In this document: positions 23,517 to 31,712 of the stretch, piece after piece | How the letters are laid out: each line of letters starts with the position of its first letter | Numbering within the stretch: position 1 is the first letter of the stretch | NCBI GenBank assembly: GCA_014138725.1 | Contig: JACJID010000002.1 | Span: 1,750,001-1,814,000, forward strand | Source of the DNA: Kutzneria viridogrisea | Lineage (GTDB): Bacteria > Actinomycetota > Actinomycetes > Mycobacteriales > Pseudonocardiaceae | Reading direction: 5' to 3' | DNA: 64,000 nucleotides | Notes under the pieces: model-generated | What the model saw: only the letters and a program-made list of their open reading frames with translations | Told to the model about the DNA's origin: nothing | Database searches by the model: none | Position numbers and translations under genes: made by a program

Positions 23517-23642
23517 GAAGTGCTCCTCGGTCCCGGGAGACCAATCTCGGTCGCCCTGGGCCCAATGCTCGTTCGGCTGGTCCGTTCGGCACATCGGCGA
23601 CGGCCCCCGACCAGAGCCCCGCAACTTCCCCTGACAGGGCCG

Positions 23643-23745
23643 GTCGGCGGTCAGCGCGGCCGGCGACCTCGGTGACCGGAATCCCGGTCAGGACTTCCAT
23701 GACGGCGTGATACTGCTGCTCGACCACGCTGAGCTCCACCAGCAT
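23643..23745 (-). pseudogene. IS481-like transposase remnant (N-terminus only)
   Basis: [20 protein letters not shown] followed by [14 protein letters not shown] matches the conserved start of IS481-family transposases ([17 protein letters not shown]..G.PVTEVA). The rest of the gene is absent. Confidence 0.7.
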
Positions 23746-23789
23746 CAGACCCAGGTCCTCCGCGACGGGCGCTGAACCCACGAGCTACG

Positions 23790-23990
23790 CGGCAGCACCT
23801 GACCGCGACGGTCCACGTAGTGGTCCAGCCCGGTCTCGTTCTTCGCGAGCTGGAACGTTTCCTCGACACCCCGAGTTGGCAGTTCTCGATCCGGCCGGCG
23901 GTGCCCGAGTACTGCCGGTGGACGCCGGCGGACTTGTTGCCCTTCTTCAGGATCCGGTCTCGTCGGCGACCACGCCCCCACTGGGGTCGG
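23790..23990 (-). pseudogene. IS701-like transposase remnant with frameshifts and deletion
   Basis: In shifting minus-strand frames one can read [34 protein letters not shown] and then, with a large segment missing, [18 protein letters not shown]. These are consecutive hallmarks of IS701-family DDE transposases ([32 protein letters not shown] and E.FE.AK.E.GLD.Y). No frame is intact. Confidence 0.8.
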
Positions 23991-24389
23991 CGGGCACGGC
24001 ACCGGTCTGCTGGTGCCCGAGTCCCTGACCGTCGCCTCGGCCAATGCCGTCGCGGGGCAACTGGGCTGGATCCACTCCGTCACCGGTGCCCGAGGAGCGA
24101 AAGGGCAGCAAGTCCCGCCCGAACTACTCCACTTCCTTGTGCCTGATTTGACTGTGCCGCTGCGGCATAGTTTCTACTGGATCTCTTGCGAGGCTGCTCC
24201 CGCGGGTGGGTGAACATGAGGTGTCCTCGGCGAGGACGGAACCTGCTGTGCGGGTGCGGCGGGACCGCTGTTCGGACAGCCGGTGTCCACCGTTGGACGG
24301 CAGTTCGGACTGATCGGGAACCGGGGACGCGGTTCGGTCGTCCCACCGGTCCGAGCGGGAACACCTCGACCAGGAGGGGAACCAAGTAG

Positions 24390-25502
24390 ATGCGACGCGG
24401 GGGTTTCTCGGCGCACGGGCCGTCGATCCACGGCCACGCCGACCGGACCGGCCGGCGGGCGGAGGACGTGTCCCAGGTCAGCAAGGGGCTCGGTGGCTCG
24501 CACCTGTCCGGCGGCACACTCGGCCAGGTGGGTTCCTCGGCCGCGGGGGCGCACGGGAACATGGTGAACCGGGTGCAGAACTCGCTGGGTCGGACCGGGG
24601 ACCGGTTACGCGGGCACTCCGACCGGCTGCGGCAGAGCGCGCAGTTGTTCACCGACGCCGACGAGGAGCACGCAGGTCGACTCCGCGGCATCCGCACAAC
24701 CGGTGCGCCGCCGCCGCTGCACGGTGGCGGGGACCGTATTCGGCGGCCTCCGACGGGCTCGGGCAGCGACATGCCGCCGGACCGCATCCGCCGCCCTCCG
24801 ACAGGTTCGGGCGGCAACATGCCACCCGACCGCATCCGCCGCCCTCCGACAGGTTCGGGCGGCAACATGCCACCCGACCGCATCCGCCGCCCTCCGACGG
24901 GCTCGGGCGGCAACATGCCAACCGACGGCACCCGGCAGCGCGGCTGGCACGAAATCCCGCCTCCGCACAGGACCGACCGCTACGACAACACCAAGCCCCT
25001 GCGCGACGAGTACAGGCACGAGACCGATCCGAACCACCCGGACAACCCCTTCGGCAGCAGAGTGCTGCGCCTGTCGCGCGAGGAGCGGGAGCAACGCCGG
25101 GTGTTCTTCGACGAGCGAGGGGTCCTGCGCAGGGCCAGCAACGGCGAGCGGTACGACACCTCGTCCGGGAGCTCGGCGTGGGGCGCGAACAGCAACAGCA
25201 ACGACGGGCGCGCGATCTTCACCATGGACCGCCAGGGCAACCTCTACGCCTCGAACTACCACGAGGTGGGTCGCTACCACCACTCGACGCTGGCCGGAGG
25301 CCACTCCGTGGCCTCGGCGGGAGAGCTCTCGGTCACCAACGGCCGGGTAAACTACGCTACCGCTGCCAGCGGCCACTACCGACCCGGCCCCGACCAGATG
25401 GCCAACCTCGCCGATACGTTCGGCCGCAACGGTGTCCGAGCGCCGATCTACGACTTCAAGGGCCCGGGCAACGGTGCAACTCCGTTGTTCCGGCCCGTAT
25501 AG
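24390..25502 (+). CDS. Polymorphic-toxin-like protein with EspC/ESX-type N-terminus and C-terminal toxin-like domain
   Basis: 370 residues; ATG 24390 has a strong AGGAGGGGA site. Residues 1-105 (GFSAHGPSIHGHADRTGRRA ... SLGRTGDRLRGHSDRLRQSA) look like the EspC/WXG100-type helical leader of type VII-secreted proteins. Residues 115-178 are four near-identical 16-residue repeats, DRIRRPPTGSGGNMPP. Residues about 190-370 form a separate domain with RVFFDERGVLRRASNGERY, AIFTMDRQGNLYASNYHEVG and VASAGELSVTNGRVNYATAA, then SGHYRPGPDQM. This SGHYRP-type domain occurs at C-termini of polymorphic toxins. Activity is unknown. A small gene 20 bp downstream is the candidate immunity protein. No ESX machinery is in the window. 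Confidence 0.75.
   Translation: MRRGGFSAHGPSIHGHADRTGRRAEDVSQVSKGLGGSHLSGGTLGQVGSSAAGAHGNMVNRVQNSLGRTGDRLRGHSDRLRQSAQLFTDADEEHAGRLRGIRTTGAPPPLHGGGDRIRRPPTGSGSDMPPDRIRRPPTGSGGNMPPDRIRRPPTGSGGNMPPDRIRRPPTGSGGNMPTDGTRQRGWHEIPPPHRTDRYDNTKPLRDEYRHETDPNHPDNPFGSRVLRLSREEREQRRVFFDERGVLRRASNGERYDTSSGSSAWGANSNSNDGRAIFTMDRQGNLYASNYHEVGRYHHSTLAGGHSVASAGELSVTNGRVNYATAASGHYRPGPDQMANLADTFGRNGVRAPIYDFKGPGNGATPLFRPV
24732..24923 (+). repeat. Four 48-bp in-frame tandem repeats in the toxin gene
   Basis: Units at 24732, 24780, 24828 and 24876 each encode DRIRRPPTGSG(S/G)(D/N)MPP/T. Units 2 and 3 are identical over their full length, showing recent expansion. Confidence 0.9.
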
Positions 25503-25522
25503 CCCATCCGAAGGGGAGCAGG

Positions 25523-25816
25523 ATGACCATCGCCCACCGTGCCGAGCTGAACTCGGTGATCTACGGGCTGTTCCGCGCGCCGAGCCTGGAGCGCGACGTG
25601 GCGACGAGCATGGCCGAGGCCATGCTCGCCCGCAAGTACTTCTCGCACGGCCCCCAGGCGTACTCGCAGGCCATCTCGCAGGCTCTCGGGCAGTCCGACC
25701 CGGTGACCGCGGACATCGAACCGCCGTACGGCGAGAACGAGGTCCGCGCCTTCCTCCAGCTCGTGCACGAAGAACTCGACAAGCAGAAGCCCTGGCCGGC
25801 ACCGGTCGACCAGTGA
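25523..25816 (+). CDS. Small helical protein, candidate immunity protein
   Basis: 97 residues, ATG 25523 behind AAGGGGAGCAGG, 20 bp after the toxin-like gene and clearly co-transcribed with it. Acidic at the C-terminus, no signal peptide or membrane segment. SVIYGLFRAPSLERDVATSM and ENEVRAFLQLVHEELDKQKP form predicted helices. I recognise no family. Position, size and the following terminator fit the immunity gene of a toxin pair. It could also be a chaperone for secretion. Confidence 0.7.
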   Translation: MTIAHRAELNSVIYGLFRAPSLERDVATSMAEAMLARKYFSHGPQAYSQAISQALGQSDPVTADIEPPYGENEVRAFLQLVHEELDKQKPWPAPVDQ

Positions 25817-25820
25817 GGGT

Positions 25821-25854
25821 GTTGGTCGCGGCGGCGTTCGCCGCCGCGACCAAC
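25821..25854 (+). terminator. Strong hairpin closing the toxin/immunity operon
   Basis: GTTGGTCGCGGCGGCG (25821-25836) pairs perfectly with CGCCGCCGCGACCAAC (25839-25854), four bases after the stop. Confidence 0.85.
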
Positions 25855-25960
25855 GGGTCGGCAGCGTCGCAAGAAGTGAGATGAGCGCGAGGCGTCGGGC
25901 ACCAGCTCGGTCTGGCGATCGGACGCCGCTTCGCCAGGGAGGATTTCATCCTCGCCCTCA

Positions 25961-26077
25961 TCGCATGCGATCAGGCAACAAGGTTGCCTTCGACGATCCG
26001 TGCTTGAAGTAGGCGGTCCAGCCCCGCAGCACCTGGTTGAGTCGGCGCAGCAGGACATCGAGCGCCAGGTTCACGTC
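25961..26077 (-). pseudogene. Group II intron reverse transcriptase/maturase remnant
   Basis: The minus-strand reading DVNLALDVLLRRLNQVLRGW followed by TAYFKHGSSKAT is the conserved maturase-domain signature (LN..LRGW..YF.HG.SKATF) of group II intron-encoded proteins. Only this piece survives; the polymerase domain is gone. Confidence 0.75.
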
Positions 26078-26326
26078 CTGCCAGCACAAGCAACAAGCTG
26101 ACTCTCGCGAGCGAGGAACGATCATGACCACGGCCGGCGGCACCGGGACAGGGCGAGAAAGCACGCCTTGACCCGGCACCACCGTCCGCAGGATCGGCTT
26201 CGTGTCGGGATGACGCAGGGGTCTGGACGGACCAAGATCAGGTCATCGCCAGGCCGTCAGACTTCGGGCAGTGGCGAGAAGTGCCGAGTGGCAACGAAAA
26301 AGGTCGCCGCAGGTCGGAGGCAGTGA

Positions 26327-26374
26327 TCAGCACTCGATCACGTTGACGGCCAGGCCGCCGCGCGCGGTCTCCTT
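26327..26374. repeat. Direct repeat (right, attR-like) within the sdaA 3' end
   Basis: Identical to 22282-22329. It starts at the sdaA stop codon and covers its last 15 codons, so the gene remains intact on this side. Confidence 0.9.
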
Positions 26375-27700
26375 GTACTTGTCCTTCATGTCCCGGCCGG
26401 TCTCGCGCATCGTCTTGATGACCTTGTCCAGGGACACGAAGTGGGCGCCGTCCCCGCGCAGTGCCATGCGTGCGGCGGTGATGGCCTTGATGGAGGCCAG
26501 CGCGTTGCGCTCGATGCACGGGATCTGCACCAGGCCGCCGATCGGGTCGCAGGTCAGGCCGAGGTTGTGCTCCATGGCGATCTCGGCGGCGTTCTCCACC
26601 TGCTCGGGCGTGCCGCCCAGCACCTCGGCGAGCCCGGCTGCGGCCATGGAACAGGCCGAGCCGACCTCGCCCTGGCAGCCCACCTCGGCACCGGAGATGG
26701 AAGCGTTTTCCTTGAACAGCACACCAACGGCGCCCGCCGCGAGCAGGAACCGGACCACTCCGTCCTCGTTGGCGCCGGGCACGAACCGGGCGTAGTAGTG
26801 CAGCACGGCGGGCACGATCCCGGCGGCGCCGTTGGTGGGGGCGGTGACGACCCGCCCGCCCGCCGCGTTCTCCTCGTTGACGGCCAGGGCGAACAGGGTC
26901 ACCCAGTCCATGACGCGCAGCGGGTCGGTGGTGAAATGCTCGCTGGACAGCCCGCGCCTCAGGTCGGCGGCCCTGCGCCGGACCTTGAGCCCGCCGGGCA
27001 GCACGCCCTCCACGGTGCAGCCGCGCTCCACGCAGTCCTGCATGACCTGCCAGATGTGCAGCAGCCCGGACCGGACCTCGGACTCCTCGCGCCAGGCCAA
27101 CTCGTTGGCCAGCATGATGTCGCTGATGGACAGGCCGGTTTCCCGTGTCCTGGCGAGCAGTTCGTCCCCGGTGGTGAACGGGTGCGCGAGCGGGGTGCTG
27201 TCGGGCTTGATCCGGTCGGTGCCGCTGGCGGTCTCGTCCACGATGAAGCCGCCGCCGACGGAGTAGTACACGGCGCTGTCCAGCTCGGTGCCATCGGCGT
27301 CCAGCGCGGCGAAGCTCATGCCGTTGGGGTGCAAGGGCAACTGCTTGCGCCGGTGCATGACCAGGTCGGTGTCCTCGACGAACTCGATCGGCCGCTGCCC
27401 GCCCAGGGTGAGCCTGCGGTCGCGGCGGATCTCGGCGACCCGGTCGTCGGCGTTGCTGGGGTCGCACAGCTCGGGCTGTTCCCCCTCCAGGCCCAGCATG
27501 ACGGCCTTGGGGCTGCCGTGCCCGTGCCCGGTGGCGCCCAGCGAGCCGAACAGCTGCGCGTGTACCCGGGTGGTCCGGTCGAACAACCCGGCCTCGCGCA
27601 GCCGCCGCACGAACATGCTCGCGGCGCGCATCGGCCCCACGGTGTGCGAGCTGGACGGCCCGATCCCCACGGAGAACAGGTCGAACACGCTGATGGCCAT
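26327..27700 (-). CDS. sdaA: L-serine ammonia-lyase (single-chain Fe-S serine dehydratase)
   Basis: 457 residues. It converts L-serine to pyruvate and ammonia with a 4Fe-4S cluster. The beta domain comes first ([20 protein letters not shown]), then the alpha domain with the cluster cysteines in [34 protein letters not shown] and [17 protein letters not shown]. The start ATG 27700 is supported by the conserved N-terminus and GTGGAGTG upstream. A tandem glycine riboswitch lies in the 5' leader, so expression responds to glycine, which enters this route through serine hydroxymethyltransferase. The last 48 bp are duplicated at 22282, marking the island insertion site. Confidence 0.96.
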   Translation of the reverse strand: MAISVFDLFSVGIGPSSSHTVGPMRAASMFVRRLREAGLFDRTTRVHAQLFGSLGATGHGHGSPKAVMLGLEGEQPELCDPSNADDRVAEIRRDRRLTLGGQRPIEFVEDTDLVMHRRKQLPLHPNGMSFAALDADGTELDSAVYYSVGGGFIVDETASGTDRIKPDSTPLAHPFTTGDELLARTRETGLSISDIMLANELAWREESEVRSGLLHIWQVMQDCVERGCTVEGVLPGGLKVRRRAADLRRGLSSEHFTTDPLRVMDWVTLFALAVNEENAAGGRVVTAPTNGAAGIVPAVLHYYARFVPGANEDGVVRFLLAAGAVGVLFKENASISGAEVGCQGEVGSACSMAAAGLAEVLGGTPEQVENAAEIAMEHNLGLTCDPIGGLVQIPCIERNALASIKAITAARMALRGDGAHFVSLDKVIKTMRETGRDMKDKYKETARGGLAVNVIEC

Positions 27701-27756
27701 ACGGTCACTCCACGGTGCGGTGGTCGGGTCGGGTCCCGAACCAGGTCAGTCGGTTG

Positions 27757-27942
27757 GCTCCCCCTCTGTCATGGGACCTGAGAGCTTCACCGCCACGACC
27801 GCGACAGCTTGCACCGTGGGTGGGCGTGCACGACCGCGCACACTCTTTCCAGAGTCGCCTCGCCCGGCCGGTCTTGTTGCCTGAGAGTGTGCGGGGAGTG
27901 CTTGCTCCTTCGGCGCCCCGGCGTGAACCGAGAGCTCTCCCG
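27757..27942 (-). promoter_or_regulatory. Tandem glycine riboswitch in the sdaA leader
   Basis: Read on the minus strand, aptamer 1 runs from GGGAGAGCTCTCGG (27942) through GGCGCCGAAGGAGCAAG, ACTCTCAGGCAACAAGACCG and GACTCTGGAAAGAGTG. Aptamer 2 has CCCACCCACGGTGCAAG, TGAAGCTCTCAGGTCCCATG and ACAGAGGGGG (to 27757). The conserved GCGCCGAAGGAGCAA, CTCAGG and CTCTGGA boxes and the two-aptamer layout are diagnostic. Glycine binding usually turns expression on. The leader to the ATG is about 57 bp. Confidence 0.92.
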
Positions 27943-28051
27943 ACCGGGCTGTGCACCACGCGACGAACGCGGGTACTCGGCCTGTTTGGAGTTGTTGACG
28001 CCCACTGTAGGTGACCGGAAGTGTTGGCGGCACGAGCGTGAAGGAGAGCTA

Positions 28052-29266
28052 ATGCGGTTCGGCGCCAACTACACCCCGTCCCAGCAGTGGTGGCACGCCT
28101 GGCTGGACTTCGACCCGGGATCGATCAGCAGGGACCTGGACGACCTCGCCGGGCTGGGCCTGGACCACGTGCGGGTCTTCCCGATCTGGCCGGTGTTCCA
28201 GCCGAACCGGGGCGTGGTGCGGGAGCGGGCGGTCGAGCAACTGCTGGAGCTGGTCCGGCTGGCGGCGGCGGCCGGGCTGGACGTCTCCGTGGACGGCATC
28301 CAGGGCCACCTGTCCAGTTTTGACTTCTACCCCTCGTGGACGCAGACCTGGCACCAGCGCAACGTCTTCACCGACCCCGACGTGCTGGCGGGCCAGGCGC
28401 TGCTGCTGCGCACCCTGGCCACGGCCCTGCGCGGGGAGCCGAACTACCTGGGCATGACCCTGGGCAACGAGATGAACAACCTCGTGCCGCACAACCCCTG
28501 CACCCCCGAGCAGGTGGACGCGTGGATCGACCACCTGCTGGCGGTCTGCGCCCAGGCCGACCCGGACCACCCGCACTGCCATTCCGCCTTCGACGACGCC
28601 TGGTACGTGGACGGCCACCCGTTCACCCCGCAGGCCAGCGCGCGCAAGGGCGCCATGACCACCGTGCACCCGTGGGTGTTCAGCCTGGACTGCGCGCGCC
28701 GCTACGGCCCGCTGTCCACTGAGGTCACCCACCTCGCCGAGTACGGCACGGAACTGGCCAGGGCCTACGGCGAGGTCGGCCGGGTGATCTGGGTGCAGGA
28801 GCTGGGCGCCCCCGACCCGCACATCCCGGTCGCGGACGCCCCGGAGTACGCCGCGCAAACGCTTGCCAATGTCACGACCTGCGCCGACGTCTGGGGCGTG
28901 ACCTGGTGGTGCTCGCACGACGTGGACCGCAGGTTCGTGGACTACCCGGTGCTGGAGTACGGCCTGGGCCTGCTGCGCACCGACGGCAGCCGCAAGCCGC
29001 TGGCCGAGACGGTGAGCCGGGCCGTGCGCGAACTGCGGAGCACGGCGCCACAGCCCGCCGTGCGCAAGACGGCACTGGTCTTCGAGGGCGGCGGGCTGGA
29101 CTCGCGGCGCGAGTCGGGGCCGGGCGGGGCGTTCTTCGAGGCCTGGATGCGGCTGGCCGCGCAGGGCGTGCGAGTGGCCACCGTGCTGGCGGACAGGTCG
29201 GATGATTCCGCCTACCTGGCAGCCCGGGGCATCACGGAACTGGTCCAGTTGGGCGACGTCACCTGA
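28052..29266 (+). CDS. Glycoside hydrolase, GH5/GH-A clan (mannanase or beta-mannosidase-like), cytoplasmic
   Basis: 404 residues from ATG 28052 behind AAGGAGAG; no signal peptide. A TIM-barrel pattern: MRFGANYTPSQQWWHAWLDF, LGLDHVRVFPIWPVFQPNRG, then LGMTLGNEMNNLVPHNPC with the acid/base Glu after Asn, and VIWVQELGAPDPHIP with a second Glu as the likely nucleophile. FFEAWMRLAAQGVRVATVLA near the end is an accessory part. The neighbouring gene is a secreted alpha-L-fucosidase 71 bp downstream, so the pair probably processes a shared glycan, with this enzyme acting inside the cell on imported oligosaccharide. Exact substrate is not readable. Confidence 0.8.
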   Translation: MRFGANYTPSQQWWHAWLDFDPGSISRDLDDLAGLGLDHVRVFPIWPVFQPNRGVVRERAVEQLLELVRLAAAAGLDVSVDGIQGHLSSFDFYPSWTQTWHQRNVFTDPDVLAGQALLLRTLATALRGEPNYLGMTLGNEMNNLVPHNPCTPEQVDAWIDHLLAVCAQADPDHPHCHSAFDDAWYVDGHPFTPQASARKGAMTTVHPWVFSLDCARRYGPLSTEVTHLAEYGTELARAYGEVGRVIWVQELGAPDPHIPVADAPEYAAQTLANVTTCADVWGVTWWCSHDVDRRFVDYPVLEYGLGLLRTDGSRKPLAETVSRAVRELRSTAPQPAVRKTALVFEGGGLDSRRESGPGGAFFEAWMRLAAQGVRVATVLADRSDDSAYLAARGITELVQLGDVT

Positions 29267-29337
29267 CGGGTTGACAGCGTGAGGTAGGCCACAACAGGAT
29301 TCAGTCATCCGATGAATCGCCGCGCGCAGGAGGCTCA

Positions 29338-31656
29338 ATGCCGACCTATCCACGCCGGAACGTCCTGGGCATGGCACTGGGAGCGACAGTGCTGGCCACG
29401 GTTTCGGGCACGGGCACCGCGTTCGCCAGCGCAGCACCGGCCACCACGGTGCCCGACCCGGTCCCCGTACCGCTCGACGGCTACTTCGACAACGATGGCA
29501 TCGACTCCATCGCGCTCCACGACGGCAACTTCGACGGCTCGGGCTACACCTACCCGGCCGAGGTGTTCGCGGCCGGGCGGATCGTGGTCGACGGGGTGCC
29601 CTACCAGTTCCCCTCCTCTGCGCCCGGGGCGAAGAACAACGTGGTCGCCATGGGCCAGCGGATCACGCTGCCCAAGGGCCGCTACACCTCGGCGATGCTG
29701 CTGGTGTCCTGCTCGTACGGGGCGGCGGGCGGGCCGGCCACCGTGCACTACGCGGACGGCACGACCACGCAGGCGAGCCTGTCGGGGTCCGACTGGTACG
29801 GAGCGCGCGGCTCGCTGACCGCGCCGTACCGGTACGCCGCGGACGGCAGCAAGGACCTGAACCCGGTGTCGATCGACTCCGCGCAGCTGTGGCTGGACGC
29901 GGGGCGCGACGCGGTGGCGATCACGTTGCCCACGACCAATCCCGCGCAGGCCAACAAGTCCAGCCTGCACGTGTTCGCGCTGAGCCTGCAACCGGCCGTC
30001 ACCGGCAAGGCCGTGGTCGTGCGCACGGCCAGGTCCACGACGGGCCTGCTCGGCGAGGGCGGGGCCCAGTCGGTGGAGGCCACGGTGCTGAACCTGGGCA
30101 CCGAGTGGATCACCGCGGCCGACGGGCTGGCCGTGCGCGTGGACGTGCGCGGCGCGCGGACCACCGAACCGGCCACCGTGCGCTGGCTCGCGCCCGGGGA
30201 GGAGGCCCGGGTACGCATCGGCATCCGGCGTGAACACGGTGTGCGGGAAGGAACCCAGGCCACCGGCACCGTCGTGGCCTACACCAGGAACGGCACGGTG
30301 GACCAGCGCTCGACGCCACTGGTGCTCGGCGTGCCGGACTACCAGCCGGTGGACGGCTCGCTGAGCACCCACCAGTCCCCGTACTGGTTCAACGACGCCA
30401 AGTTCGGCATCTTCATCCACTGGGGCGTCTACTCCGTGCCCGCCTGGTCCCCGCCCGGCAAGCAGTACGCGGAGTGGTACTGGCAGTGGATGCAGGACCC
30501 GAACAACGCGGTTTTCCCGTACCACAAGGAAACCTACGGGGAGAACTTCAACTACGACGACTTCATCCCGCAGTTCACCGCGGAGAAGTTCGACCCTCGC
30601 TCGTGGTTGCAGCTGTTCGTGGACGCGGGCGCCAAGTACTACGTGCTGACCTCCAAGCACCACGAGGGTTTCGCGCTGTGGAACTCGAAGGTGTCCGACC
30701 GCACGGCCGCCAAGATGGGGCCGAAGCGGGACCTGGTCAAGGAGCTGTTCGAGGCGTCCCGGCGCTACACCCCGCAGCTGCACAACGGTTTGTACTTCTC
30801 CATGCCCGAGTGGTTCAACCCCGACCTGCCGTGGATGGGGCACGCCCCGCGCAACCCGTACACCGGGGCCGCGCTGCCCTACGCCGGTTACAGGTCGGGG
30901 CGTGACTTCGTCAGGGACTACCAGGCCCCGCAGATGCTGGAACTGGTGCACGGCTACGACCCCGACGTGATCTGGTGCGACATCGGCGGGGCCAACGACA
31001 GCCGCCGGGTGATGGCTGAGTACTTCAACCACGCCAAGAACCGCCCGCGCGCCAAGGAAGTCACCATCAACGACCGGTCCGGCATCGGGGTGCACGACTT
31101 CACCACCCCGGAGTACGCGACGTACCCGAACACGGTGGTGGCCAAGTGGGAGGCCAGCCGGGGCCTGGACCCGCGCTCCTACGGCTACAACAAGGCCACC
31201 CCGGACAGCATGTACATGACCGCCGAGGAGGTGGTGCACACGCTGGTGGACATCGTCAGCAAGAACGGCAACTTCCTGCTGGACATCGGTCCGCGCGCGG
31301 ACGGCACCATCCCGGAGATCATGCAGACCCGGTTGCGGGAGACCGGCGCCTGGCTCAAGGTCAACGGCGAGTCGATCTACGGGACCACCTACTGGGCGCG
31401 CATGGCCCAGCTCGGCGACCTGCGGTTCACCGTCAAGCCCAACGAGGCGTTCTACATCAGCTCGCTGGTCAAGCCCGGCAGCCAGCTCGTGGTCGACGCC
31501 CCGGTGCCGATCCGACCGAACGACCAGATCACCTTGCTGGGCCACAACGGGCCGCTCACCTGGACCCAGCGAGGCGGCTCGCTGGTGATCGACGTGCCCG
31601 CCGCGGCCGCCGACTCCGGCCAGCACGCCTGGGTCTTCAAGGTGACCTGGCGCTGA
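29338..31656 (+). CDS. Secreted alpha-L-fucosidase-like enzyme, GH29, with N-terminal accessory domains
   Basis: 772 residues, start behind GGAGG. The N-terminus (YPRRNVLGMALGATVLATVS) has a Tat-like twin Arg. Residues about 40-220 are a beta-sandwich, possibly carbohydrate binding; 225-320 resemble a CARDB/NEW3-like domain (VEATVLNLGTEWITAADGLA). The GH29 barrel (about 345-680) reads YWFNDAKFGIFIHWGVYSVP, KYYVLTSKHHEGFALWNSKV and YDPDVIWCDIGGANDSRRVM, the last carrying the expected Asp nucleophile. A small beta domain ends the protein. Much longer than a minimal GH29 enzyme. It probably removes fucose from exogenous glycans and works with the preceding glycosidase. Confidence 0.92.
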   Translation: MPTYPRRNVLGMALGATVLATVSGTGTAFASAAPATTVPDPVPVPLDGYFDNDGIDSIALHDGNFDGSGYTYPAEVFAAGRIVVDGVPYQFPSSAPGAKNNVVAMGQRITLPKGRYTSAMLLVSCSYGAAGGPATVHYADGTTTQASLSGSDWYGARGSLTAPYRYAADGSKDLNPVSIDSAQLWLDAGRDAVAITLPTTNPAQANKSSLHVFALSLQPAVTGKAVVVRTARSTTGLLGEGGAQSVEATVLNLGTEWITAADGLAVRVDVRGARTTEPATVRWLAPGEEARVRIGIRREHGVREGTQATGTVVAYTRNGTVDQRSTPLVLGVPDYQPVDGSLSTHQSPYWFNDAKFGIFIHWGVYSVPAWSPPGKQYAEWYWQWMQDPNNAVFPYHKETYGENFNYDDFIPQFTAEKFDPRSWLQLFVDAGAKYYVLTSKHHEGFALWNSKVSDRTAAKMGPKRDLVKELFEASRRYTPQLHNGLYFSMPEWFNPDLPWMGHAPRNPYTGAALPYAGYRSGRDFVRDYQAPQMLELVHGYDPDVIWCDIGGANDSRRVMAEYFNHAKNRPRAKEVTINDRSGIGVHDFTTPEYATYPNTVVAKWEASRGLDPRSYGYNKATPDSMYMTAEEVVHTLVDIVSKNGNFLLDIGPRADGTIPEIMQTRLRETGAWLKVNGESIYGTTYWARMAQLGDLRFTVKPNEAFYISSLVKPGSQLVVDAPVPIRPNDQITLLGHNGPLTWTQRGGSLVIDVPAAAADSGQHAWVFKVTWR

Positions 31657-31658
31657 TA

Positions 31659-31703
31659 TGAAAGTGCCGTATGCGACATCTGATGTCGCATACGGCACTT
31701 TCA
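31659..31703. repeat. Palindromic intergenic element, copy 5 (divergent core)
   Basis: TGAAAGTGCCGTATGCGACA plus TC (31659-31680) pairs perfectly with 31682-31703. The ends match the family but the core GTATGCGACATC differs from the GTTCCTGGCG of other copies while staying fully self-complementary. Between convergent genes. Confidence 0.88.
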
Positions 31704-31712
31704 GGACTTCGG

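Larger units (their letters stand above)
23517..24389. other. 873-bp stretch of transposase debris and promoter DNA
   Basis: The stretch contains an IS481-type transposase start (23643-23745) and a frameshifted, internally deleted IS701-type remnant (23790-23990), both on the minus strand. From about 24120 to 24390 there is comparatively AT-rich DNA leading to the toxin gene. I see no intact gene. Confidence 0.7.
25817..26326. other. 510-bp stretch holding a terminator and maturase debris
   Basis: Apart from the terminator at 25821 and the maturase fragment at 25961-26077, the stretch has no gene I can support. It ends at the right 48-bp repeat. Confidence 0.6.
22330..26374. mobile_element. 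Putative integrated genomic islet at the sdaA 3' end
   Basis: The 48-bp direct repeats at 22282-22329 and 26327-26374 enclose a serine hydrolase, IS481-like and IS701-like transposase remnants, a type VII-like toxin with a candidate immunity gene, and a group II intron maturase remnant. Regeneration of a gene's 3' end by a repeat that starts at its stop codon is typical of site-specific integration. No intact integrase is present, so the element is probably a decayed or internally deleted remnant. A segmental duplication or gene conversion is the alternative. Confidence 0.7.

Noticed and set aside
22332-23624. Start at 23624 for the serine hydrolase
   Set aside because: The extra 36 residues precede an obvious signal peptide and lack a ribosome-binding site; GTG 23516 has GAGGAG.
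23745-24083. Intact gene in the 112-codon minus-strand frame
   Set aside because: It crosses at least one frameshift relative to the IS701 transposase pattern and contains only its fragments.
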